From assembly GCA_039725955.1 (NCBI GenBank), contig CP091034.1, forward strand, positions 806,001 to 870,000: 64,000 nt of DNA, in the 5' to 3' direction. Of the stretch, positions 9,575 through 18,399 are shown in pieces. The stretch comes from Sinorhizobium sp. B11. GTDB taxonomy: Bacteria; Pseudomonadota; Alphaproteobacteria; Rhizobiales; Rhizobiaceae. Under the pieces are notes generated by a model that saw only the letters and a program-made list of their open reading frames with translations, was not told the origin of the DNA and did not search any database. Each line of letters begins with the position of its first letter. The first letter of the stretch is position 1. The translations under genes and the position numbers were made by a program.

Positions 9575-9591
9575 GACGGGGCGACTGCAAG
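8375..9591 (+). repeat. Long direct repeat, copy 1 (chemoreceptor 3' half)
   Basis: This 1,217 bp block corresponds to 10478-11694 at a constant offset of 2,103 bp with only scattered substitutions. It covers the end of the second membrane helix, HAMP, the whole signalling domain, the stop codon and 17 bp beyond it. The N-terminal halves of the two genes are much less alike. Confidence 0.9.
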
Positions 9592-9618
9592 CCTTTTCAT
9601 CACCAAAATATTAGCGGA

Positions 9619-9648
9619 CCGCCGGATGAATATCCGGCGGTTTTGCTT
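9619..9648 (+). terminator. Rho-independent terminator between the tandem chemoreceptor genes
   Basis: Nine-base arms CCGCCGGAT (9619-9627) and ATCCGGCGG (9632-9640) enclose a 4-base loop and are followed by TTTTGCTTTT. This suggests the two receptors have separate transcripts. The 9649-9853 stretch before the second gene is AT-rich at first and holds no convincing gene. Confidence 0.85.
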
Positions 9649-9853
9649 TTGGTATACCCCCAGATTTGTAGGGAAATTTTGTCTAAAATCTAATAAAATT
9701 AAAGCTTTATTATAGGATGAATGCCAATCGTAGCGAACCGGTCGCAGCATGTTCTTTTAGCAGCGGTAGATGCGTCGCCTTTATCCGGCGCGCTCGCACA
9801 GGCGGTAGAAAACCGCACCGGAATGCAGCCACCCATTCCCGTTGCGAGGCATC

Positions 9854-11677
9854 ATGAAAAATTTGAAAATATCGAAACAGCTTATATTGCTGGTCGTCGG
9901 TCTGATGATCGCGTTTGCGATCGCAACCACCCTCCAGGTCCGCTCCTCGGTCAATGCGATCTACAAGGAGCGCTACGACATGCTGCGCTCGGAGGTCCAG
10001 TCCGCGGTCTCCGTTCTCAAGCTCTATCAGGCGAAGGTGACTTCAGGCGAAATGAAGCTGGAAGACGCCCAGAAGCAGGCCTATTCCACCCTGAACGCCA
10101 TGAAATACGACCCCGACGGTTATTTCTTCGGCTACAGCTACGACATCCAGATGATGTTCCACTACGACGCCTCGAAGGTCGGGCAGATCAACAAGGGTCA
10201 GCCAGACAGCAAGGGCAAGCTCTATCGCGAAGAACTGGTCAAGGTTGGGCAGCAGGGCGGCGGTCTCGTCGAATATTATTCCACGGCCAAGCCGGGACAG
10301 CCCGTCGGTGACTATCGCAAGACGGCCTATGCACTGGCCTTCGACCCTTGGAAGGTCGTCGTCGTCACCGGCGTCTACATGGACGATCTCGATGCCCAGG
10401 TGAACGACAAGATCCTGTCTGCACTGTCCGGCAGCATCGTGCTGTTCTTTGTCGCCATCGTGGCCGCCTATCTGGTCATCCGCGGCATATCGAACCCTCT
10501 GAAGGACGTTCACACGGCGCTGCAGGCGGTTGCCGAGGAAGATGTCTCCCTGAAGATCCCGCATACGGGCATGAACAACGAAGTCGGCATGATGGCGAAG
10601 GCGACGCAGTCGCTTCAGGAAAAGATCCGGGAACGCCATGCGATGTCGGATCGCGAGGCTGCCCAGCAGCTGGCTCTCGAGAGCGAGCGCGAAAGCAACC
10701 TGCGCCATCAGCAGGACGAAGCCTCGCTGCAGGCCCGCGTCGTCAGCACCATCGGCCAGGCGCTGGAACAGATCGCCCGCGGCGACCTGACGGTTCGTTG
10801 CGCCGATATCGGCCAGAAATACGCGGCACTGCGTGACAACTTCAACGATGCGCTCTCGCATCTGGAAGCTGCCATGGCCCAGGTCAGCGCCAAGGGTGGT
10901 GACATCGGCGTCGCCAAGGAAGAGATCCGTCGTGCCTCCAACGAGCTGTCGCAGCGCACCGAGCGCCAGGCCGCCAGCCTGGAAGAAACCTCGGCTGCTC
11001 TCGATGAGCTGACCGTCGCCGTTCGCCAGACCGCCGATGGTGCCCATGAAGCCAGCAAGCGGGTTCACTCGGTCTCGACCGAAGCCACCCACAGCGATGC
11101 GATCGTCACCCAGGCGATCGAAGCCATGAGCGGCATCGAGAAGTCCTCGTCCGAGATCACCAAGATCATCGGCGTCATCGACGAGATCGCCTTCCAGACG
11201 AACCTGCTGGCGCTCAACGCCGGTGTCGAGGCAGCACGTGCCGGCGAAAGCGGCAAGGGCTTTGCCGTCGTCGCCCAGGAAGTGCGCGAACTGGCCCAGC
11301 GCTCGGCTGCAGCCGCCAAGGAGATCAAGGATCAGATCGCCCGTTCGTCCAGCCAGGTCGACCACGGTGTCCGCCTCGTCGGCGAGGCAGGCGAAGCGCT
11401 GAAGCGCATCTCCGACCAGATCAAGGCTGCCAACGAGATCGTCGCCAAGATCGCCCACAGCGCCTCCGAGCAGGATACGACGCTGCGCTCGATCTCGTCT
11501 TCGATGAACCAGCTCGACGCCGCCACCCAGCAGAACGCCGCCATGGCCGAAGAGACCACGGCATCGGCCGAGACGCTGGCTGCCGATACCGACGAGTTGC
11601 TGAACCTCATCCGCGGCTTCCGCATCGGCAATGCCGCTGCGGCTCCGGTCATGCATCAGGGTCGCCGCGCCGCTTAA
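9854..11677 (+). CDS. Methyl-accepting chemotaxis protein, Cache type
   Basis: This 607-residue inner-membrane chemoreceptor has a membrane helix at about 11-29, a periplasmic single-Cache ligand domain (31-185, containing YDPDGYFFGYS and AFDPWKVVV), a second helix at 190-210, HAMP from 210 to about 265, a second HAMP-like linker and the signalling domain (about 330-580) with the conserved hairpin tip [24 protein letters not shown] 9854 is chosen because a GCGAGG site precedes it; a TTG at 9842 is a less likely start. Ligands of this Cache class are often small organic acids, but nothing here identifies one. It ends in GRRAA without a W-x-x-F tether, so methylation probably depends on neighbouring receptors in the array. 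Confidence 0.93.
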   Translation: MKNLKISKQLILLVVGLMIAFAIATTLQVRSSVNAIYKERYDMLRSEVQSAVSVLKLYQAKVTSGEMKLEDAQKQAYSTLNAMKYDPDGYFFGYSYDIQMMFHYDASKVGQINKGQPDSKGKLYREELVKVGQQGGGLVEYYSTAKPGQPVGDYRKTAYALAFDPWKVVVVTGVYMDDLDAQVNDKILSALSGSIVLFFVAIVAAYLVIRGISNPLKDVHTALQAVAEEDVSLKIPHTGMNNEVGMMAKATQSLQEKIRERHAMSDREAAQQLALESERESNLRHQQDEASLQARVVSTIGQALEQIARGDLTVRCADIGQKYAALRDNFNDALSHLEAAMAQVSAKGGDIGVAKEEIRRASNELSQRTERQAASLEETSAALDELTVAVRQTADGAHEASKRVHSVSTEATHSDAIVTQAIEAMSGIEKSSSEITKIIGVIDEIAFQTNLLALNAGVEAARAGESGKGFAVVAQEVRELAQRSAAAAKEIKDQIARSSSQVDHGVRLVGEAGEALKRISDQIKAANEIVAKIAHSASEQDTTLRSISSSMNQLDAATQQNAAMAEETTASAETLAADTDELLNLIRGFRIGNAAAAPVMHQGRRAA

Positions 11678-11694
11678 GACGGGGCGACTGCAAG
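10478..11694 (+). repeat. Long direct repeat, copy 2 (chemoreceptor 3' half)
   Basis: Partner of 8375-9591. Similarity stops abruptly 17 bp after the stop codon: copy 1 continues with CCTTTTC, copy 2 with GGATTTT. This fits a duplicated or converted segment rather than whole-locus duplication. Confidence 0.9.
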
Positions 11695-11714
11695 GGATTT
11701 TATCACGAAAGAAG

Positions 11715-12236
11715 TTAGCGGCCGCCGGCATCCCCGGCGGCCGTGCCGTTGACGCCGATGCGTTCTATCAGCCGATCGATCTCGCGGTCGGAAAAGACTT
11801 CAATGCCTGCCCGTTTCAGTGCTGCCGCGGTAACGCCGTTCCCGGTCCGCCGGTTGCCCGAGAAGGAGCCGTCATAGATAAAACCGGAACCGCAGGACGG
11901 GCTGCCGTCGATCAGCAGCGCATAGCGGCAGCCGCTGTCGACCGCGAGCCGCACGGCATTTTCCGCCGCCCGCAGGAATTCCTCGGTCACATCGCCACCG
12001 GTCAGTTCCACGCCGCGGGCAGCTCCTGCCAGCACATCCTCGCCGTCAGCCGCATCGCCGATTTCGGCAGGTGGCCGCGGCACAGGCATGCCGGCCGACA
12101 TTTCCGGACAGATTGTCACGATCAGGCCTTCCTGCATCCAGCGTTCGATTGCCGGATGGACGAGAGGTTTCGCGCGCCCGTCATATCGAACGGCGTGGCC
12201 CATGAGACAGGCACTGACGAGGATCTTCGACATCAT
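11715..12236 (-). CDS. DUF523 family protein
   Basis: This 173-residue cytoplasmic protein matches the DUF523 pattern: ILVSACLMG near the N-terminus with Cys10, TICPEMSAG with Cys43, and IDGSPSCGSG with Cys115, plus an RRTGNGV segment. The conserved cysteines are typical of the family, whose function is unknown. Either of the two leading ATGs could be the start. It lies 32 bp downstream of the LysR gene in the same direction, so the two may share a transcript. Confidence 0.85.
   Translation of the reverse strand: MMSKILVSACLMGHAVRYDGRAKPLVHPAIERWMQEGLIVTICPEMSAGMPVPRPPAEIGDAADGEDVLAGAARGVELTGGDVTEEFLRAAENAVRLAVDSGCRYALLIDGSPSCGSGFIYDGSFSGNRRTGNGVTAAALKRAGIEVFSDREIDRLIERIGVNGTAAGDAGGR
11719..11743. 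terminator. GC hairpin between converging chemoreceptor and DUF523 genes
   Basis: Ten-base perfect arms (11719-11728 and 11734-11743) enclose a 5-base loop. It lies 42 bp after the chemoreceptor stop and inside the last codons of the converging DUF523 gene. No T tract follows on the plus strand, so terminator activity is uncertain. Confidence 0.4.
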
Positions 12237-12268
12237 GGAACGAGCTTTAGTGGATATTCATGCAGGCG

Positions 12269-13183
12269 TCATTGCCTGACGTCAGGCACAGCCTCGGCAA
12301 CGCAATTCCGAAACCAGCGCTGCGCCGGATGGGCGTCGTTGCGTCGATGCCATGACATGACGAAGGGGATGGGCTCCAGCATGAGCGGTGGCTCCAACAG
12401 GACAAGTTCGTGCGCATGGCCGGAGGCTGCCACGACACCGGCCATCAAGGTGGTGATCATGTCGGAGCGGGCAATCAAGAGCGGTGCGGCATACATATTG
12501 GGAAGCGTGAGCGCGAGCCGGCGCTGAAGTCCTTCCTTGGCCAGCGCCGCATCGACATGGCCGAAACGCTCGTTCTCAGGCGAGACGAGCAGGTGGGGAA
12601 GAGCCAGAAAGGCGTCGAGATCGAGCGCCTTGCCTGCAGCCGGATGATCCTTCCTGACGATGCTGACGAAACGCTCCTCAAACAGAGGCTGGGTCAGAAT
12701 GCGCCCGGTTTTCGTTGCCGGCACGCCCATCGTCACATCGACCTCTCCTGCATCCAGGAGATCGATGGCATCGTTACGCGCGCTGAAATTCCGGACCTGT
12801 AATGTTGCAGCCGGAGCCGCCTTGGCGAAATGCGCAACGAGTTGCGGTAGAAGCGCGAAAGTCGGGTGGTCGGAGAGGCCGATCGTGAAGGCAGCAGAGG
12901 AGGTCGCGGGATCGAACGCCTGAGTGAAATCAAGTGTGCGCTGGATGTCGGCAAGGGCGCGTGACAATGGCTCGGCGAGATCAAGCGCTCTTGGCGTCGG
13001 CTGCAGGCCCTGCGGCCCTCGCACCAGAAGCTCGTCTTTCAGCAGGCTTCGCAGCCGCGCCAGGGCAGCGCTCATGGCCGGTTGTGTGCGGCCGATGCGA
13101 ATGCCGGCCTTCGTCACGCTGCGCTCCTTCATGAGCGCGTCGAAGGCGACAAGCAGGTTGAGATCGATTCCATGTAAATCCAT
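12269..13183 (-). CDS. LysR-family transcriptional regulator
   Basis: The protein has 304 residues. Residues 8-66 form the winged helix-turn-helix (DLNLLVAFDALMKERSVTKAG and a TQPAMSAALARLR recognition helix). Residues about 90-300 form the LysR substrate-binding domain. The sequence resembles the NodD/LinR-like branch with a PHLLVSPEN segment, but the effector cannot be told. It diverges from a small tautomerase gene across 97 bp, the usual LysR arrangement in which the regulator controls itself and the divergent gene, so control of the tautomerase is a reasonable inference. Confidence 0.9.
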   Translation of the reverse strand: MDLHGIDLNLLVAFDALMKERSVTKAGIRIGRTQPAMSAALARLRSLLKDELLVRGPQGLQPTPRALDLAEPLSRALADIQRTLDFTQAFDPATSSAAFTIGLSDHPTFALLPQLVAHFAKAAPAATLQVRNFSARNDAIDLLDAGEVDVTMGVPATKTGRILTQPLFEERFVSIVRKDHPAAGKALDLDAFLALPHLLVSPENERFGHVDAALAKEGLQRRLALTLPNMYAAPLLIARSDMITTLMAGVVAASGHAHELVLLEPPLMLEPIPFVMSWHRRNDAHPAQRWFRNCVAEAVPDVRQ

Positions 13184-13280
13184 GGCGTGGATGAATGCAC
13201 ATACTCCATATCAATTTCAAGCATGCCGAGATCGGCGCTACCTTCGCCCGGTCGCAACATAAACCGGGCAGGAGTTCATC

Positions 13281-13490
13281 ATGCCATTCGCAAATTACAA
13301 GTTTCCCGAGGGTACTCTGACGTCGGAGCAGAAGGAGGACATCATCCTCCGCACGACCGCCATGTTCGTTGACTTTTTCGGGGAGGGCGTCCGCCCCTAC
13401 ACGATGGTTCTCGTCGATGAAGTCATCGATGGCGGCTATGGCCGCGCCGGAGAAACGCTCACCATCGCCAAGATGCAAAAGGGACGATAA
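13281..13490 (+). CDS. 4-oxalocrotonate tautomerase-like protein
   Basis: The 69-residue protein begins MPFANYKFP, so Pro2 would become the N-terminal catalytic base after Met removal, as in the tautomerase superfamily. The rest (LTSEQKEDIILRTT, a helix, then PYTMVLVDEV) fits the beta-alpha-beta fold of about 60-75 residues. The substrate is unknown; no aromatic meta-cleavage gene is nearby, so true 4-oxalocrotonate activity is doubtful. The ATG follows a GCAGGAG ribosome site. It is divergent from the LysR gene at 12269 and followed by a strong terminator. Confidence 0.8.
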   Translation: MPFANYKFPEGTLTSEQKEDIILRTTAMFVDFFGEGVRPYTMVLVDEVIDGGYGRAGETLTIAKMQKGR

Positions 13491-13501
13491 GGGCAAAAGC
13501 A

Positions 13502-13530
13502 AAATGGGGCCATCTGGCCCCATTTTTTTT
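13502..13530. terminator. Bidirectional terminator between the tautomerase and glyS
   Basis: Ten-base perfect arms (13502-13511 and 13516-13525) enclose a 4-base loop ATCT. T residues follow on the plus side and A residues precede, so it can serve both the tautomerase (+) and glyS (-), whose stop is at 13540. Confidence 0.9.
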
Positions 13531-13539
13531 GTCGGCCGT

Positions 13540-15717
13540 TCAGCCGGCGATCTTCGAGAAATCCGCCACCGTACCGGTCGCCGCCCGGATCATCCGCAAC
13601 AGCGCAAGACGGTTGGCGCGGATCGCGGCATCCTCGTCATTGACCAGCACATCGGTGAAGAAGCGGTCGACGGGGGCACGCAGCTTCGACAGCGCTTCCA
13701 TGGCCGAGCGGAAGTCTTCGTGCGCAACGGCGCCGGCAGCTTCCGACGCAGCCTTGCTGATGGCCGCGAACAGTTCCTTCTCGGCATCAAGCTTAAGCAA
13801 GGCCTCGGAAACGCCGTCCGCAACGACAGTGCCCTTCTTCTCCTCGGCGGCCAGAAGCTGCGTCGCGCGCTTGGTGCCGGCCAAAAGGTTGATGCCGTCT
13901 TCCGAGGTGATGAAGGCGGTCAGCGCCTCGACACGGCGGGCGACCATCAGGAGGTCGTCGGATTCAGGCGTCAAGACCGCATCGATAAGATCGTGGCGGG
14001 CGCCCTGGTCGCGCAGATAGACCTTCAGGCGATCATGGAAGAAGGAGAGCAAGTCGAACTGCCGCGACAGGTCGTCGGTAGCAATATTGGCGCCGATATC
14101 CATGTCGATGCGCTGCATATGGGAGATGATGCGCGGCAATAGTGTCACGCGGGCACGCTTTTCGAGCAGGATGCGGATAATGCCGAGCGCGGCACGGCGC
14201 AATGCAAACGGATCCTTCGAGCCGGTTGGCTTTTCGTCGATCGCCCAGAAACCGATCAGCGTATCGAGCTTGTCGGCGAGCGCCACCGTGATCGCAACCT
14301 TGTCGTCAGGCACGCGGTCGGATGGGCCCTGCGGCTTGTAATGGTCTTCTATGGCGGTGGAAACCGAGACATCTTCGCCCTGCAGCGCGGCATATTTGCG
14401 GCCCATGACACCCTGCAGTTCCGGGAATTCGCCGACCGCTTCGGTGCGCAGGTCCGCCTTGCAGAGAACCGCGGCGCGATCCACCACCTTGTAATCGGCA
14501 CCAACAGGCATGGCGATCTTGGCAGCCATCGCCCGGATGCGCTCGACGCGGTCGCCCTGCGTGCCAAGCTTGGCATGGAAGGTCACGCTCAGCGCATCGA
14601 GCTTGGCCATGCGCTGGTCGAGCGGCTTGGCAAGGTCGAGGCTGAATTTCTTGGCGGAAGCTTCCAGCGTTTCGAGGTCTGGCAGGTTGCCCTGGTCGCG
14701 CTTCCAGAAATGCAGCGCGTCGGACAGGCGCGCACGCACGACCTTGCCGTTTCCGTGGACGATTTCCTTGCCACCGTCAGTCGCCTGGATGTTGGAAACG
14801 AGGATGAACTTGTTCGAAAGCGTCTCTTCGCCCTGTTTGCGAGTTACGAAGCATTTCTGGTTGGTCTTGATGGTCAGGCGAATGATCTCCGACGGGATCG
14901 AAAGGTAATCCTCCTCGAAGGAGCCCATCAGCACCTGCGGCCATTCGACGAGGCCGGAGACCTCTTCCAGCAGGCCTTCGTCCTCGACCAGCTCAAGCCC
15001 GCTGGCAAAGGCAATGTCGCGAGCGTCATGCAGGATGATATCCTTGCGCCGCTCCGCATCGAGGATGACCTTCGCCTTTTCGAGGCTCGCGACATAATCG
15101 TCGAAACGCTTGACGGTGATCGCCTCGGGCGCGTGGAAGCGATGGCCGTAGGTCACATTGGAGGCGACGAGACCATCGATCTCGAAGGGAATGACAACGG
15201 TTTCTTCATGCTCGCTGCCGAAGGTGCAGACGATCGACTGCAGCGGGCGCACCCAGCGCAGCGAACCCGGCTGCGAGGAAGCCTTGCCCCAACGCATCGA
15301 CTTAGGCCACGGGAAATCCTTGATGATGCCGGGCATGACTTCGGCGATGATCTCTTCCGCGCTGCGACCCGGTTTGGAGATGACGGCAACGTAGAAATCG
15401 CCCTTCTTGGGATCGCTGACGACCTGCGCTTCGGAAATGGAGGAAAGGCCGGCGCCACGCAGGAAGCCCTCGATCGCCTTTTCATTAGCGTCGGTACGCG
15501 GCCCCTTGCGCTCTTCGCGCACATCGGCGGAGCGGGCCGTCAGGCCGTGAATATCGAGCGTCAGGCGGCGCGGCGTCCAATATTCGCGCGCACCTTCGTA
15601 TGTCAGGCCTGCTTCCACCAGGGCATCGGTCAGGAGCTTCTTGAGATCGCCGGCGGCCTTGCGCTGCATGCGGGCGGGGATCTCTTCGGAGCGAAGTTCG
15701 AGAAGCAGGTTCGGCAT
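13540..15717 (-). CDS. glyS: Glycyl-tRNA synthetase beta subunit
   Basis: GlyS is the tRNA-binding subunit of the bacterial alpha2beta2 glycyl-tRNA synthetase, which charges tRNA-Gly. The N-terminus [17 protein letters not shown] is diagnostic. ATG 15717 is used because AGGAAAAG lies just upstream; an in-frame start at 15753 would add 12 unlikely residues. The 725-residue length is normal. The family body includes [23 protein letters not shown]-like and [14 protein letters not shown] segments, and an anticodon-binding C-terminal helical domain. glyQ, the alpha subunit, is not in the window although it is often nearby; the next gene upstream is tex on the other strand. Confidence 0.96.
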   Translation of the reverse strand: MPNLLLELRSEEIPARMQRKAAGDLKKLLTDALVEAGLTYEGAREYWTPRRLTLDIHGLTARSADVREERKGPRTDANEKAIEGFLRGAGLSSISEAQVVSDPKKGDFYVAVISKPGRSAEEIIAEVMPGIIKDFPWPKSMRWGKASSQPGSLRWVRPLQSIVCTFGSEHEETVVIPFEIDGLVASNVTYGHRFHAPEAITVKRFDDYVASLEKAKVILDAERRKDIILHDARDIAFASGLELVEDEGLLEEVSGLVEWPQVLMGSFEEDYLSIPSEIIRLTIKTNQKCFVTRKQGEETLSNKFILVSNIQATDGGKEIVHGNGKVVRARLSDALHFWKRDQGNLPDLETLEASAKKFSLDLAKPLDQRMAKLDALSVTFHAKLGTQGDRVERIRAMAAKIAMPVGADYKVVDRAAVLCKADLRTEAVGEFPELQGVMGRKYAALQGEDVSVSTAIEDHYKPQGPSDRVPDDKVAITVALADKLDTLIGFWAIDEKPTGSKDPFALRRAALGIIRILLEKRARVTLLPRIISHMQRIDMDIGANIATDDLSRQFDLLSFFHDRLKVYLRDQGARHDLIDAVLTPESDDLLMVARRVEALTAFITSEDGINLLAGTKRATQLLAAEEKKGTVVADGVSEALLKLDAEKELFAAISKAASEAAGAVAHEDFRSAMEALSKLRAPVDRFFTDVLVNDEDAAIRANRLALLRMIRAATGTVADFSKIAG

Positions 15718-15955
15718 GGTACTCTTTTCCTGGCGCCTGCAGGGCAGGGGCAATCAAAAATGGTCGCCTCTGCTACCAAAGAATGCCGCATCTGCACAAC
15801 CGCAAAAACAGGAAGAAGAAGGCTCAATTGCGCCTCAGTCATGCCGCTTAAATCGCTGGGAGCGCTGCCTTCAACTGTGGAAAGCGGCGGGAGGCATTGC
15901 CTTGCCGCTTTTCGCCGCTATGGTCCGCCCACCCTAACAAACCGCAGGAAATCCC

Positions 15956-18274
15956 ATGGCCGCTGACCTTCGTTCGCTCGCAGCAAGCATCTCCGCTGAA
16001 ATCAATGCCCGGCCCGATCAGGCCAAGGCTGCGATCGAGCTGCTGGACGAAGGCGCGACAGTGCCGTTCATTGCCCGCTACCGCAAGGAAGTGACCGGCG
16101 GTCTCGACGATACGCAGCTGCGCACACTGGCCGAACGTCTGGTCTATCTGCGCGAGCTCGAAGCCCGCCGCGATACGATCATCGAATCCGTCACCGGCCA
16201 GGGCAAGATGACCGAGGAATTGATGGCGAAGCTTTCGGGCGCCGCCACCAAGGCCGAGCTTGAAGACCTCTACCTGCCCTACAAGCCGAAGCGTCGCACC
16301 CGGGCCGAAATCGCCAGGGAACGCGGCCTCGGCCCGCTTGCCGAGGCGATCCTTGCCGACCGCAGCAAGGAGCCGGCAACGCTCGCCGAAGCCTATATCA
16401 CCGCCGACGTGCCCGACGTGAAGACGGCGCTCGAAGGCGCGCGCGACATCGTCGCCGAAGGTTTTGCCGAAAATGCCGATCTGCTCGGCAAGCTGCGCGC
16501 CCATCTGCGCAATGCCGCACTTCTGAAAGCCAAGGTCGTGGATGGCAAGCAGGCGACCGGCGAGAAATTCTCGGACTATTTCGATCATTCCGAACGCTGG
16601 GCGACGGCTCCCGGCCACCGCGCGCTCGCCATGCTGCGCGGCTGGAATGAGGAAGTGCTGACGCTGACGATCGAGGCCGATGCCGAGATCGCCTCGCCGA
16701 ACAAGCCGGTCGAGCGCATGATTGCGACCGCCTATGAAATCGGCGCGTCGCGCCCCGGCGACCGCTGGCTGATGGATGCCGCAAGCTGGACCTGGCGTGT
16801 GAAGCTCTCCATGTCGCTGTCGCTCGACCTGATGCGCGAGTTGCGCGAAAGGGCGGAGGAAGAGGCGATCCACGTCTTTGCCCGCAATCTCAAGGATCTG
16901 CTTCTGGCAGCACCCGCCGGTTCGCGCGCCACGATGGGCCTCGATCCGGGCATCCGCACCGGCGTCAAGGTCGCGATCATCGATGGCACCGGCAAGCTGC
17001 TCGATACGACCACCGTCTATCCGTTCCCGCCGAAGAATGATGTGCGCGGCACGCAGGCCGAGCTTGCCTCGTTGATCCGCAAGCATAATGTCGAGCTGAT
17101 CGCCATAGGTAACGGCACTGGCAGCCGCGAGACGGAAAAGCTGGTGGCCGATATGCTTGCCGCCCTTCCGGCGCCCAAACCCACCAAGGTCATCGTCTCG
17201 GAAGCCGGCGCTTCCATCTATTCGGCGTCTGAAACCGCAGCCGCCGAATTCCCGCAACTGGACGTGTCGCTGCGCGGCGCCGTCTCCATCGCGAGGCGCC
17301 TGCAGGACCCGCTCGCCGAACTCGTCAAGATCGAGCCGAAGTCGATCGGCGTTGGCCAATATCAGCACGATGTCGATCAGACGAAGCTCTCCCGCTCGCT
17401 CGATGCAGTCGTCGAAGATGCCGTGAATGCCGTCGGTGTCGATCTCAATACCGCGTCGGCGCCGCTTCTGTCGCGCGTCTCTGGCCTCGGCCGTTCCATC
17501 GCCGATGCGATCGTCCTGCACCGCGACCAGAATGGTGCTTTCGAGAGCCGCAAGGATCTCCTGAAGGTGGCCCGGCTCGGCCAGCGCACCTTCGAGCAGG
17601 CAGCCGGCTTCCTGCGCATCCCTGATGGCAGGGAGCCGCTCGACGCTTCTTCCGTGCATCCGGAAGCCTATGGTGTCGCAAAGAAGATCGTCGCTGCTTG
17701 CGGCCGTGACCTGCGTTCGCTGATGGGCGACAGCGCCACGCTGAAGGCGCTCGACCCGCGCAAATTCATCGACGAGAAGTTCGGCCTGCCGACGGTCAAG
17801 GACATCATCGCTGAGCTCGACAAGCCCGGCCGCGACCCGCGCCCGAGCTTCAAGACCGCGACCTTCGCCGAAGGCATCAACGAAATCAGCGACCTGAAGC
17901 CGGGCATGATGCTGGAAGGCACGGTGACCAACGTCGCGGCCTTCGGTGCTTTCGTCGATATCGGCGTGCATCAGGATGGCCTGGTCCACGTGTCCCAGCT
18001 TGCCGACCGCTTCATCAAGGATCCTCACGAAATCGTGAAGGCTGGCGATGTCGTCAAGGTTCGTGTGGTTGAGGTGGATGTGAAGCGCAAGCGCATCGGC
18101 CTCTCCATGCGCAAGGATGACGGCGTTTCCGCGGGTTCTCCGCGTGCTGAGTTCGCGCCCGAATGTCGGCCAGCGCCCGCAACAGGACCGCAAGCCGGCA
18201 CAGTCCAAGCCACAGAGCCAGGGCGCATTCGGCGCGGCGCTCGCCGAAGCCATGAAGCGAAAATAAGGGCTTAG
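15956..18274 (+). CDS. tex: Tex-type RNA-binding transcription accessory protein, C-terminus frameshifted
   Basis: This 772-residue reading contains all Tex domains: an N-terminal helical region with [18 protein letters not shown], a YqgF/RNase H-like domain starting with [10 protein letters not shown] near residue 327, helix-hairpin-helix repeats (about 500-560), and an S1 RNA-binding domain (about 648-720). The last ~37 residues after EFAP are arginine-rich and atypical. Frame +1 from about 18161 instead encodes NVGQRPQQD... ending [14 protein letters not shown] with TAA at 18264-18266, which is the family's normal tail. One extra G near 18161 is the simplest explanation; the corrected protein would be 769 residues. 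The core function is not affected. The ATG follows a GCAGGAAA site. Confidence 0.92.
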   Translation: MAADLRSLAASISAEINARPDQAKAAIELLDEGATVPFIARYRKEVTGGLDDTQLRTLAERLVYLRELEARRDTIIESVTGQGKMTEELMAKLSGAATKAELEDLYLPYKPKRRTRAEIARERGLGPLAEAILADRSKEPATLAEAYITADVPDVKTALEGARDIVAEGFAENADLLGKLRAHLRNAALLKAKVVDGKQATGEKFSDYFDHSERWATAPGHRALAMLRGWNEEVLTLTIEADAEIASPNKPVERMIATAYEIGASRPGDRWLMDAASWTWRVKLSMSLSLDLMRELRERAEEEAIHVFARNLKDLLLAAPAGSRATMGLDPGIRTGVKVAIIDGTGKLLDTTTVYPFPPKNDVRGTQAELASLIRKHNVELIAIGNGTGSRETEKLVADMLAALPAPKPTKVIVSEAGASIYSASETAAAEFPQLDVSLRGAVSIARRLQDPLAELVKIEPKSIGVGQYQHDVDQTKLSRSLDAVVEDAVNAVGVDLNTASAPLLSRVSGLGRSIADAIVLHRDQNGAFESRKDLLKVARLGQRTFEQAAGFLRIPDGREPLDASSVHPEAYGVAKKIVAACGRDLRSLMGDSATLKALDPRKFIDEKFGLPTVKDIIAELDKPGRDPRPSFKTATFAEGINEISDLKPGMMLEGTVTNVAAFGAFVDIGVHQDGLVHVSQLADRFIKDPHEIVKAGDVVKVRVVEVDVKRKRIGLSMRKDDGVSAGSPRAEFAPECRPAPATGPQAGTVQATEPGRIRRGARRSHEAKIRA

Positions 18275-18367
18275 CCCCTATATTTGCAAAAATGTCACAC
18301 TTTGGCAATTGAATCTGCGGAGTGCTAAATCCGGCGCTTGTAAGGCAGAAGAGAGCTATTAAGTTGA

Positions 18368-18385
18368 TGTGACCATCCTGTCACA
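18368..18385. promoter_or_regulatory. Inverted repeat upstream of cfa
   Basis: TGTGAC and GTCACA form perfect 6-base arms with a 6-base spacer, 15 bp before the cfa ATG. A further TGTCAC half-site lies at 18293. The half-sites recall CRP-type boxes, but the TGTGA/TCACA spacing is 8, not the 6 of the E. coli CRP site. Confidence 0.4.
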
Positions 18386-18399
18386 TTTGCGAGGCGTCC

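Noticed and set aside
9721..10311. Plus-strand open frame overlapping the start of the second chemoreceptor
   Set aside because: Past 9854 it is the +2 frame of the receptor and its translation is Arg/Gln-rich; the 130 bp before that lack a plausible protein.
14341..15966. 541-codon plus-strand frame antisense to glyS
   Set aside because: The minus strand encodes GlyS throughout; the antisense product has no family features.
15848..18253. 801-codon minus-strand open frame antisense to tex
   Set aside because: The plus strand clearly encodes Tex domains; the antisense translation has no recognisable domain and is a high-GC shadow.
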